Positions 7,899 to 13,362 of a DNA stretch of 15,245 bases are shown piece by piece. The notes below the pieces were generated by a model. The model was not told the DNA's origin. It did not search any database and worked only from the letters and a program-made list of their open reading frames with translations. Numbering within the stretch: position 1 is the stretch's first letter; every line of letters begins with the position of its first letter. This DNA is from Planctomycetales bacterium. GTDB lineage: Bacteria; 4484-113; JAFGCY01. The translations under genes and the position numbers were made by a program. The stretch covers positions 1-15,245 of the forward strand of contig JAHEFU010000049.1 of assembly GCA_024645305.1 (NCBI GenBank), written 5' to 3'.

Positions 7899-8301
7899 CG
7901 AAGATGAATGGCCTGTCTTCCCTGTATTTGATATCGAAGTCGATGTCGAGGTGCTCCACGCCATCTACCACGCTGGAATTATACTCGCCACCCAGGGTCT
8001 TGAGGACGGCCAGGTTCGCGGCGCTGGTCACACTCTTGTGCTTGCCGCTTGGATCAGAGATGGATACGGAGATGTGGGATTCATCCTGCTGCCACTTCAG
8101 GTTTATCAGGCCATTCGCGCCGCTACACTTTTCCGCAACGGTAATGAATGCTTCGCCGATGACGAGCTTGAGGTTCTCCAGCTCATTAAGGGGCAGTCCC
8201 AGCCTGTTGCCGAGGCCCGAAATGAGCAGGCGCACAACGCTGACATAGTCAGTACTTGTGGGTACCTTGAGCTCTACCGAATTATCCATTACTTTCACCA
8301 T
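7873..8301 (-). CDS. RsbW/SpoIIAB-like anti-sigma factor with degenerate GHKL ATPase motifs
   Basis: The 142-residue protein has the size and fold pattern of RsbW-type anti-sigma factors: an N-terminal VELKVP strand, a helical segment, an N-box-like helix LKLVIGEAFITVAEK (44-58) and a strand leading into ISDPSGK (81-87). In RsbW/SpoIIAB the N-box reads EAxxN and the G1 box DxGxG. Here the Asn is Thr54, and the box is D83-P-S-G-K, lacking the first and last glycine; no clear G2 box follows. It may bind the sigma factor without functioning as a serine kinase. The ATG at 8301 has a strong Shine-Dalgarno sequence. The gene precedes and overlaps the sigma gene, the usual rsbW-sigB order, but no rsbV-like antagonist is adjacent. 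Family assignment rests on context plus partial motifs. Confidence 0.8.
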   Translation of the reverse strand: MVKVMDNSVELKVPTSTDYVSVVRLLISGLGNRLGLPLNELENLKLVIGEAFITVAEKCSGANGLINLKWQQDESHISVSISDPSGKHKSVTSAANLAVLKTLGGEYNSSVVDGVEHLDIDFDIKYREDRPFIFDDRQDGRA

Positions 8302-8307
8302 TTGATT

Positions 8308-8312
8308 CTCCT
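8308..8312 (-). promoter_or_regulatory. Ribosome binding site of the anti-sigma gene
   Basis: AGGAG on the minus strand lies six bases before ATG 8301 and fixes that start over the GTG two codons... immediately following it (8298). It contrasts with the leaderless-type starts nearby. Confidence 0.8.
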
Positions 8313-8377
8313 GAGGAAATCTCGTTGATTCAGGAACATTTCCACTGTGGGCTGGTCCATCATCCTCACGACTTAAT

Positions 8378-8403
8378 ATACCCCTGCTATAAAGCAGTGA
8401 AAC
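8378..8403 (-). promoter_or_regulatory. SigB/SigF-type promoter of the anti-sigma/sigma operon
   Basis: On the minus strand GTTTCA (8403-8398) is followed after exactly 14 bases by GGGTAT (8383-8378). The known SigB-type consensus is GTTTAA-N12-15-GGGTAT, and mycobacterial SigF sites resemble GTTTC...GGGTAT, so the match is 5/6 plus 6/6 with correct spacing. It sits about 75 bases upstream of the start of the operon encoding a SigB/SigF-like factor, which supports positive autoregulation. It is the only such pair I found between genes; other GGGTAT occurrences lie inside genes. The rest of the 178-base gap (8302-8479) holds an AT-rich stretch (about 8439-8452) but no terminator for the upstream permease gene. 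Confidence 0.72.
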
Positions 8404-8411
8404 AGCTGTTT
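8400..8411. repeat. Perfect 12-bp palindrome over the -35 of the SigB-type promoter
   Basis: AAACAGCTGTTT reads identically on both strands and overlaps the GTTTCA -35 element by four bases. Its position suits an operator that would block sigma binding. The promoter spacer is a second inverted repeat (CTGCT-TTAT-AGCAG, 8384-8397). No regulator is identified. Confidence 0.5.
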
Positions 8412-8479
8412 AGCATCCAAAATCCTGCCGAATCTGACCTTATAAATATATGCTGCCAGGTGCAATTTGGGGCGAATGG

Positions 8480-9427
8480 TCAGGTGCGGGCCTTCATCCG
8501 GGGATCCAGGATGTCCCGCAGGCCATCTCCCAGCAGGTTGAACCCCAGCACTGTCAGGGCGAGAGCCACTCCCGGGAAAATCCCCCACCAGGGCATGTCA
8601 TAGAAGTAGTTCTTGGCGGTGGCCAGCATTCCGCCCCAGCTGGCATTGGGAGGCTGGATACCCAGACCGAGGAAGGACAATCCGGCCTCGCTGAGGATGT
8701 TGTAGGCCACCTGCATGGTGGCCAGCACCGTCAGGGGTGCCATGCAGTTGGGGATGATGTGCAGGATGATGATCCGTGCATTGCCGCAACCGACGGCACG
8801 GGCGGCCTCGATGAACTCCTTTTCACGCAGCGAAATCACAGTACCCCGGATCACGCGGGCGATGCCCGTCCAGCCTGTCAGTCCCAGGGCAATGAACAGA
8901 CCCCAGATGCCGGGGTCAATGCTGCCGCTGATATTGCCGAGCACACTCTTGACTTCATCGTTGTTGAGTGTGGCCAGGATGATGATCGCCAGCAGTACCC
9001 CGGGGAAGGCGAAGAATGTATCGGTGATCCGCATGAGGATGGTGTCCGTCAGGCCACCGAAGTAGCCGGATACGGTCCCGATGAACAGGCCGATCAGCAC
9101 ATTGATGATCGTGGCCACGACACCGACGAGCAGCGAAATGCGGGCTCCATAGAGCACCCGGCTGTAGACATCGCGTCCACTGCTGTCCGTGCCCATCAGG
9201 AACTGGCCACTGCTGCGCTGTCCGTTGTTCTCATAGCTGGCCAGCCGGGCGGCATCCGCCTCAATGACATTGCCGGGCGGCAGCTTCTCCTGGCCACGGT
9301 ACTGGTAGGTCGGGCTGAAGGGTGCCAGTGTCCCGCAGAAGCTGCCGGCAATCACTGATACGAGGACGATCACGAGTCCCACAAAACCAGATCCGTGCCT
9401 GAACAGCTGCAAGAGGAAGTCATTCAT
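8480..9427 (-). CDS. dppC: Dipeptide/oligopeptide ABC transporter permease, DppC/OppC type
   Basis: The 315-residue inner-membrane permease is one half of the translocation pore of a peptide importer. Features are an N-terminal membrane segment (about 15-33), the DppC/OppC hallmark MGTDSSGRDVYSRVLYGARI (78-97), several further membrane helices, and the EAA loop that contacts the ATPase, EFIEAARAVGCGNARIIILH (204-223). The C-terminus ends in the family's GDGLRDILDPR pattern. ATG 9427 overlaps the DppB stop by one base (TGATG), with GAGG eight bases upstream, so the two permeases are coupled. The substrate could be di- or oligopeptides, or nickel or other small solutes carried by this family; dpp is used as a family label only. 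No ATPase gene follows: the next gene is the anti-sigma factor. Confidence 0.93.
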   Translation of the reverse strand: MNDFLLQLFRHGSGFVGLVIVLVSVIAGSFCGTLAPFSPTYQYRGQEKLPPGNVIEADAARLASYENNGQRSSGQFLMGTDSSGRDVYSRVLYGARISLLVGVVATIINVLIGLFIGTVSGYFGGLTDTILMRITDTFFAFPGVLLAIIILATLNNDEVKSVLGNISGSIDPGIWGLFIALGLTGWTGIARVIRGTVISLREKEFIEAARAVGCGNARIIILHIIPNCMAPLTVLATMQVAYNILSEAGLSFLGLGIQPPNASWGGMLATAKNYFYDMPWWGIFPGVALALTVLGFNLLGDGLRDILDPRMKART

Positions 9428-10503
9428 CAGCCGTACCTCACCCGGGGATCCACGAGACCGTAGGTCAGGTCAACGATCAGGTTGACGATGACGAAGACCA
9501 CGGCCATGATCATCACTCCGCCGAGCACAACCGGGTAATCCAGCTGGTTGATCGCCTCCACCATGGCCCGACCCATGCCCGGCCAGGCAAACACGGTTTC
9601 CGTGAGCACCGCGCCCGTCAGGAGCACTGCGAAGTTGTTGCCAACCACTGTGATGATCGGGATCAGGGCATTGCGCAGGGCATGCGTGACCACCACGCGG
9701 CTGTAGCTCAGGCCCTTGGCCCGGGCCTGGCGGATGTAGTCAAGCTTCATGACCTCGAGCATGCTGGAACGCGTCAGCCGGGCAATGATTGCCATCGGGA
9801 CGGTTGCCAGGGTGAATCCCGGCAGGACGTAGTACTTGATTGACAGGTGCCACAACCAGCGCAGGTAGCTGCCACCCATGTCAGTATAAAGTGTCTGGGA
9901 ATCCCCCGCGAAGCTCATGTCCGAGACCGGCAGCCAGCCCAGGTGGTTGGCAAAGAACAGCTGCAGCAGCATTCCCAGCCAGAATACCGGCAGGGATATT
10001 CCGGCCACCGCCAGCAACATGAATGCGTAGTCCCAGAAGCTGCGGTTCCAGGCCGCGGAAATTATCCCGGCCAGCACACCGAACACGATGGCAATGAACA
10101 TCGAGACCATCGTCAGTTTCATGGTGTTGCTGAACTTCGGGGCGAGGTATTGAGTGACCGGCAGGTTCTTGACGTAGCTGCGGCCGAGGTCACCCTGCAC
10201 CACACGGCCGAGGAACATCCCGTACTGCACGAGGAAAGGACGGTCCAGGCCCATGTTTGTGCGCAGTTCCGCGGCGATGTCCTCATCGTAGTGCTGCCCC
10301 ATCAGGATGCGCACCGGGTCACCCGGCGCGGCACTGAGGATCGAATAGCAGATGAATGTCACGCCGAGCAGTACGGGAATCGCCGCGCCGAGGCGTTTGA
10401 GCAGGTAACCCCAGAAGGCACCTCCCTCGGCCCGCCCGCGGCCCTGCCCGGCCCCGTCACCTGGAGCCGCTGGAGCCTGCCCGCTGTTGGCAGTGTCACT
10501 CAA
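9427..10503 (-). CDS. dppB: Dipeptide/oligopeptide ABC transporter permease, DppB/OppB type
   Basis: The 358-residue permease partners DppC. After a 28-residue Gly/Ala-rich hydrophilic extension comes the standard DppB start FWGYLLKRLGAAIPVLLGV, then SAAPGDPVRILMG, the periplasmic loop with GLDRPFLVQYGMFLGRVVQG and DLGRSY, multiple membrane helices, the EAA loop IRQARAKGLSYSRVVVTHAL (257-276) and a C-terminal DLTYGLVDPRVRYG typical of the family. The start is TTG at 10503: in-frame TGA-CAA lies immediately upstream (the TGA at 10507-10509 is also the dppA stop) and no ATG or GTG occurs before the first conserved residues. The low-complexity extension is longer than usual, but no other start would preserve the first helix. 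The gene starts three bases after dppA, consistent with one operon. Confidence 0.92.
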   Translation of the reverse strand: MSDTANSGQAPAAPGDGAGQGRGRAEGGAFWGYLLKRLGAAIPVLLGVTFICYSILSAAPGDPVRILMGQHYDEDIAAELRTNMGLDRPFLVQYGMFLGRVVQGDLGRSYVKNLPVTQYLAPKFSNTMKLTMVSMFIAIVFGVLAGIISAAWNRSFWDYAFMLLAVAGISLPVFWLGMLLQLFFANHLGWLPVSDMSFAGDSQTLYTDMGGSYLRWLWHLSIKYYVLPGFTLATVPMAIIARLTRSSMLEVMKLDYIRQARAKGLSYSRVVVTHALRNALIPIITVVGNNFAVLLTGAVLTETVFAWPGMGRAMVEAINQLDYPVVLGGVMIMAVVFVIVNLIVDLTYGLVDPRVRYG

Positions 10504-10506
10504 TTG

Positions 10507-12156
10507 TCAGTCCGAATATGTGACTTCCTCGATCGGTGCATTGTTGAGCTGCGGGGTGCGGTCCATCTTGGTGATTGTCAGACCCTGCACGTAGGGCTGC
10601 ACCAGGGTTGAACTGTTCTTCCAGAAGAGGAGCAGCCAGGGAGCCTCGCTGAGTGCGATCTCCTCAGCCTGGCGGTACAGTTCGCTGCGCCTGGACTGGT
10701 CGGGCTCGATCTGGGCTTCCGTCACCAGTGCATCAAACTGACTGTTCTGCCAGCGGGAGATATTGCCGGCGTCTCCGAAGTTCTCGGAATGCAGCAGCTG
10801 GTAAAGCCAGTTGTCAGGATCCGGGTAGTCACCCAGCCAGGTGTTCTGGAAGAAGAGCGAATTCCCGGCATAGACCTTGTCCAGGAAGGGACCCCAGTCC
10901 GTGGTTTCAATGCTGACGGTCACGCCGATGCGGGACAGGTCCTCCTGGACCGCCTCTGCAACCAGCTTGTTCGTCGGCTGCAGGTCGATGTTCAGTGTGA
11001 TCGGAGGCAGGCCCTCACCGCCGGGGTACCCAGCCTGCGCCAACAGCTGCTCGGCCTTCTCCGGGTCGTAGGGATAGCCTGTGCTGCCATCGTAGTGATA
11101 AAACATCCCGGCGGGGACAATGGTGTTCTGCTGGGTCACCAGACCGGACCAGATGTTCTCAATGATGTTCTGCTTGTCAACCGCATAGTTCAGGGCCTGG
11201 CGCAGCGCGGCATTGTCCTTGAACGGCATGGCATCACAGTTGAAGCCGTAGGCGTACATATCCATTGCCGGTTCGCCGGCGATCAGCTTGCTGAGCTGGG
11301 AGTCATCGGTGACGGTCTTGATCTTGCTGGGCGGGATGTCGCAGTGCTCCAGCGTGCCGTTGCGGAAATTCTCGAAACGGGTATTCTCATCGCTGATGAT
11401 GCGGAAGGTCAGGGTCTCGATCTCCGGCACCTGTCCGAAATACGTGCGGTTGGCTTTCAGCACCACACGCTCATCCGGGGTCCATGAATCAAAGACAAAC
11501 GGCCCCGTGCCTACCGGGTTGGCTCCGAATCCCTTTTCATCTCGCTCCACCTCGCTACTGGGCACCACTCCGAAAGTGGTCATGCAGAGTACATTCAGGA
11601 ATGGTGCATAGGGCGCGGACAGCTTGATCTGCACAGTGCGCTCATCAAGCTTGCTGATCCCCGAGACGGAACTGGCCTTGCCCTCAAAGCAATCGCGGGC
11701 TCCCTCCACATAAAAGAGCAGGTTGGCACGCTCACTGGCGGTTTCCGGGTCAACCAGGCGGGAGTAGCTGTAGATCACGTCATCCGCACTGACATCCTCA
11801 CCGTTATGGAACTTGACACCTTCGCGCAGGGTGAAGCTGTAGAGCTTGCCGTCAGGTGAGATTTCATAGTTCTCAGCAAGGTCGTTTTCCACTGATCCGT
11901 CCGTGGCGAATTTCACCAGGCGGTTGAAGATCCGCTGGGCCACGGAATCGCTGACCGTATCAGTGATATGGGCAGGGTCGAGGCTCTTGACATCAGCCGG
12001 CAGCGGGAAGTTGTAATTGCGGGCACGCTTCTGGGTCTCAGCGTTGGCGGGTACATTGCCTGTATCCCCACCGGTTGTACCGGGGGGCTTGGGACAGCCT
12101 GCCAGGGCCAGCAATACGATGAAGCCGAGGATTGTTACAGGGTTGATTGTGCGCAT
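10507..12156 (-). CDS. dppA: Peptide ABC transporter substrate-binding lipoprotein, DppA/OppA family
   Basis: The 549-residue protein is a family 5 solute-binding protein delivering peptides or related solutes to the DppBC pore. It begins with a lipoprotein signal peptide: MRTIN, a hydrophobic core, and lipobox LALAGC with acylated Cys21, then a Pro/Gly/Thr-rich linker. Family hallmarks follow: DVKSLDPAHITDTVS, LAENYEISPDGKLYSFTLRE, GVKFHNGEDVSADDVIYSY, FGANPVGTGPFVFDSW, NYAVDKQNII and YDPEKAEQLLAQAGYPGGEG, ending in a lobe with PYVQGL. The ATG at 12156 has a strong Shine-Dalgarno sequence. The ornithine cyclodeaminase-like gene lies 51 bases upstream on the same strand, so shared transcription is possible, but an extended -10 box sits in the gap. 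Substrate specificity cannot be read from sequence. Confidence 0.94.
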   Translation of the reverse strand: MRTINPVTILGFIVLLALAGCPKPPGTTGGDTGNVPANAETQKRARNYNFPLPADVKSLDPAHITDTVSDSVAQRIFNRLVKFATDGSVENDLAENYEISPDGKLYSFTLREGVKFHNGEDVSADDVIYSYSRLVDPETASERANLLFYVEGARDCFEGKASSVSGISKLDERTVQIKLSAPYAPFLNVLCMTTFGVVPSSEVERDEKGFGANPVGTGPFVFDSWTPDERVVLKANRTYFGQVPEIETLTFRIISDENTRFENFRNGTLEHCDIPPSKIKTVTDDSQLSKLIAGEPAMDMYAYGFNCDAMPFKDNAALRQALNYAVDKQNIIENIWSGLVTQQNTIVPAGMFYHYDGSTGYPYDPEKAEQLLAQAGYPGGEGLPPITLNIDLQPTNKLVAEAVQEDLSRIGVTVSIETTDWGPFLDKVYAGNSLFFQNTWLGDYPDPDNWLYQLLHSENFGDAGNISRWQNSQFDALVTEAQIEPDQSRRSELYRQAEEIALSEAPWLLLFWKNSSTLVQPYVQGLTITKMDRTPQLNNAPIEEVTYSD

Positions 12157-12160
12157 GATC

Positions 12161-12167
12161 TCCCTCC
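12161..12167 (-). promoter_or_regulatory. Ribosome binding site of dppA
   Basis: GGAGGGA on the minus strand ends four bases before ATG 12156, a strong site. If transcription starts seven bases after the -10 at 12174, the mRNA 5' end lies almost at this site, giving a very short leader. Confidence 0.8.
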
Positions 12168-12173
12168 GCGCCC

Positions 12174-12182
12174 ATTTTAGCA
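12174..12182 (-). promoter_or_regulatory. Extended -10 promoter of dppA
   Basis: TGC-TAAAAT on the minus strand (TGn plus 5 of 6 to TATAAT) lies in the 51-base gap between the cyclodeaminase-family gene and dppA. No clear -35 is visible, as is usual for extended -10 promoters. Confidence 0.45.
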
Positions 12183-12207
12183 GGTTAAGACGACAGGCAG
12201 GTGCAGT

Positions 12208-13188
12208 TCAATGGAGGCTGATCTGCTGCCCCTGCCCGGCCTCCAGGGCCCTGAGCTGGACCTCCCAGGCCAGCATCACCTCTGTCAGGGGCATCCCGCT
12301 GCTGTTGTAGAGCGTGATGTCCTGGGGATCCGTGCGGCCCGCAAGCTCTCCAAGGATCACCTGCCCCAGTTCACCGTGCATCCTGTCCCATGTCCACTTT
12401 TCCTCTGCTATGGCCGCCAGCAGGTTGCCTGCGCAATGGCGGCTGTGCCCTGTATGGTCGCAGACCACGCGGCAGCGCTGGACGGCAAAGGTATCCAGCT
12501 CTCGCTCCTCGGCATCAGCAGCTCCCAGTGAATTGACATGTGTTCCCGGTCGCAGGAATGTTCCTTCCAGCACCGTGCCCGCCGAACTGCCATCCATAGT
12601 GATGATGTCCGCATCAGCAACAGCGGCGGGCAGGTCTGTGGCGTGGATCGTCCCGACACCGGTGGTCTTGCTGATCCAGTCAGCCAGCAGGCCAATTTCC
12701 TCACTGCTGCCATCACAGACCAGCCGACATTCCTCCAGCTGTGCCACCCGCGAGACTGCCCTGGCCAGCTGGCGGGCATTCACCTGGTCCGCGATAACGG
12801 TGTGGACCCGTGCATTGGCCGGCATCAGGTAGGAGCTGGCCAGCGCTGCATTGCAGGCCCGCGCCATCTGTCCGATCAGGGAAGCTTCCACGATTGCAGC
12901 CAGCTGGCCATTCCTGAAGTTGTGCATCAGGATATAGCCCTGGCTCTGCAGCCGGCCCTGATCGTTGGTGAATGAATAGTTCGAGATCATTCCCACCACG
13001 GGGATTTCCGAATATGTGGCGGTATGTCCCTTGAGGCTGCGCCCGGAGCTGCGATGTCCCAGCTGTCCCGGGTCGCCGATGAAGGCCTCGCCGCGCGCGA
13101 TGTGGATGAAGGCCTGTCTGGCCAGTTCAAGAGCCTGGTCAAAGTCCAGATGCCGGCGGACTGTTTCCCTGTCAACTAGAATTGCCAT
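12208..13188 (-). CDS. Ornithine cyclodeaminase / mu-crystallin family protein, divergent
   Basis: The 326-residue product has the family's length and layout. The N-terminus ILVDRETVRRHLDFDQALEL matches the usual start; Lys53 (SLKGH) fits the substrate-contacting lysine. GYILMHNFRNGQLAAIVEAS matches the strand before the RTAA helix, here RACNAA (110-115). Later motifs GTHVNSLGAADAEERELD (215-232), LGQVILGELAGRTDPQD and ITLYNSSGMPLTEV match the C-terminal half. The usual GxGxxA nucleotide-binding loop is replaced by ADQVNA (133-138), so NAD(P) binding is doubtful. Family members include ornithine cyclodeaminase (ornithine to proline plus ammonia), alanine, opine and ketimine-type dehydrogenases; the true substrate is unknown. 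ATG 13188 is fixed by an in-frame TGA nine bases upstream. Proximity to the peptide importer suggests amino acid metabolism, which is inference. Confidence 0.85.
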   Translation of the reverse strand: MAILVDRETVRRHLDFDQALELARQAFIHIARGEAFIGDPGQLGHRSSGRSLKGHTATYSEIPVVGMISNYSFTNDQGRLQSQGYILMHNFRNGQLAAIVEASLIGQMARACNAALASSYLMPANARVHTVIADQVNARQLARAVSRVAQLEECRLVCDGSSEEIGLLADWISKTTGVGTIHATDLPAAVADADIITMDGSSAGTVLEGTFLRPGTHVNSLGAADAEERELDTFAVQRCRVVCDHTGHSRHCAGNLLAAIAEEKWTWDRMHGELGQVILGELAGRTDPQDITLYNSSGMPLTEVMLAWEVQLRALEAGQGQQISLH

Positions 13189-13198
13189 GTGTATTCAC
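13172..13198 (-). CDS. Possible 8-codon leader ORF overlapping the cyclodeaminase start
   Basis: GTG 13198 begins an 8-residue ORF (MNTHGNSS) ending in TGA 13174-13172, in another frame and spanning ATG 13188. AAGGAG (13208-13203) is four bases upstream of this GTG but 14 bases from the ATG, a better placement for the short ORF than for the gene. It may be a chance GTG, with the gene using a long-spaced Shine-Dalgarno sequence. Confidence 0.3.
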   Translation of the reverse strand: MNTHGNSS

Positions 13199-13213
13199 AA
13201 ATCTCCTTAACCG

Positions 13214-13219
13214 ATTATA
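13214..13219 (-). promoter_or_regulatory. -10 box of the cyclodeaminase-family gene
   Basis: A perfect TATAAT on the minus strand lies 25 bases before ATG 13188. The expected start near 13207 gives a leader of about 19 bases holding most of the AAGGAG. No good -35 is seen. It is divergent from the dnaE promoter in the gap 13189-13284. Confidence 0.55.
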
Positions 13220-13272
13220 TTTGAAACCGCCGCAGGGCCTTGCCCGGCTGCCAATCCAGCAGGCGCTGGCGT

Positions 13273-13278
13273 TATAAT
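13273..13278 (+). promoter_or_regulatory. -10 box of the leader ORF-dnaE transcript
   Basis: A perfect TATAAT ends six bases before an ATG at 13285, so the transcript should begin at or beside that ATG. No -35 match is found at 16-18 bases upstream. Confidence 0.6.
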
Positions 13279-13284
13279 CAGGTA

Positions 13285-13362
13285 ATGGCCGCCGGGCCTG
13301 AGCGGAAAACGGGTGGGACATCCCGGGGGCAGAGCCCCGTAACCTGGAAGAGGAATCAGTGA
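13285..13362 (+). CDS. 25-residue leader ORF, leaderless start, overlapping the dnaE start
   Basis: ATG 13285 opens a 25-codon ORF ending in TGA 13360-13362. It begins MAAGPERKTGG and ends SPVTWKRNQ, giving a basic, hydrophilic peptide rich in Gly, Lys and Arg with no recognised domain. Two things argue against chance. The ATG lies six bases after a perfect TATAAT, the leaderless spacing seen at three other genes here. The stop also overlaps the dnaE GTG as GTGA, the standard arrangement for translational coupling. Part of it (13326-13338) can form a G/C hairpin. A ribosome finishing this ORF would stop on the dnaE start and could open that hairpin. It may be a regulator of dnaE translation rather than a functional peptide. 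Conservation is untested. Confidence 0.5.
   Translation: MAAGPERKTGGTSRGQSPVTWKRNQ
13326..13338 (+). promoter_or_regulatory. GC hairpin in the dnaE leader
   Basis: GGGGC-AGA-GCCCC forms a 5-bp all-GC stem with a three-base loop, ending ten bases before the dnaE Shine-Dalgarno sequence. There is no T-tract, so it is not an intrinsic terminator. A weaker neighbour GGG-ACAT-CCC lies at 13315-13324. A role in controlling translation is inference. Confidence 0.4.
13349..13354 (+). promoter_or_regulatory. Ribosome binding site of dnaE
   Basis: AGAGGA, with the GAGG core five bases before GTG 13359, supports that start. An in-frame stop at 13299 and the absence of any in-frame ATG after it also exclude a longer N-terminus. 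Confidence 0.7.

Noticed and set aside
7899..7964. Longer start for the sigma factor at ATG 7964
   Set aside because: The extra 22 residues are a Ser/Thr-rich stretch created by reading the anti-sigma gene in another frame, unlike any sigma N-terminus; ATG 7898 is preferred.
13279..13358. dnaE leader as a known riboswitch
   Set aside because: I compared it by eye with the conserved cores of c-di-GMP, SAM, TPP, glycine and cobalamin riboswitches and saw no match; it is better explained as a short coding leader with a GC hairpin.
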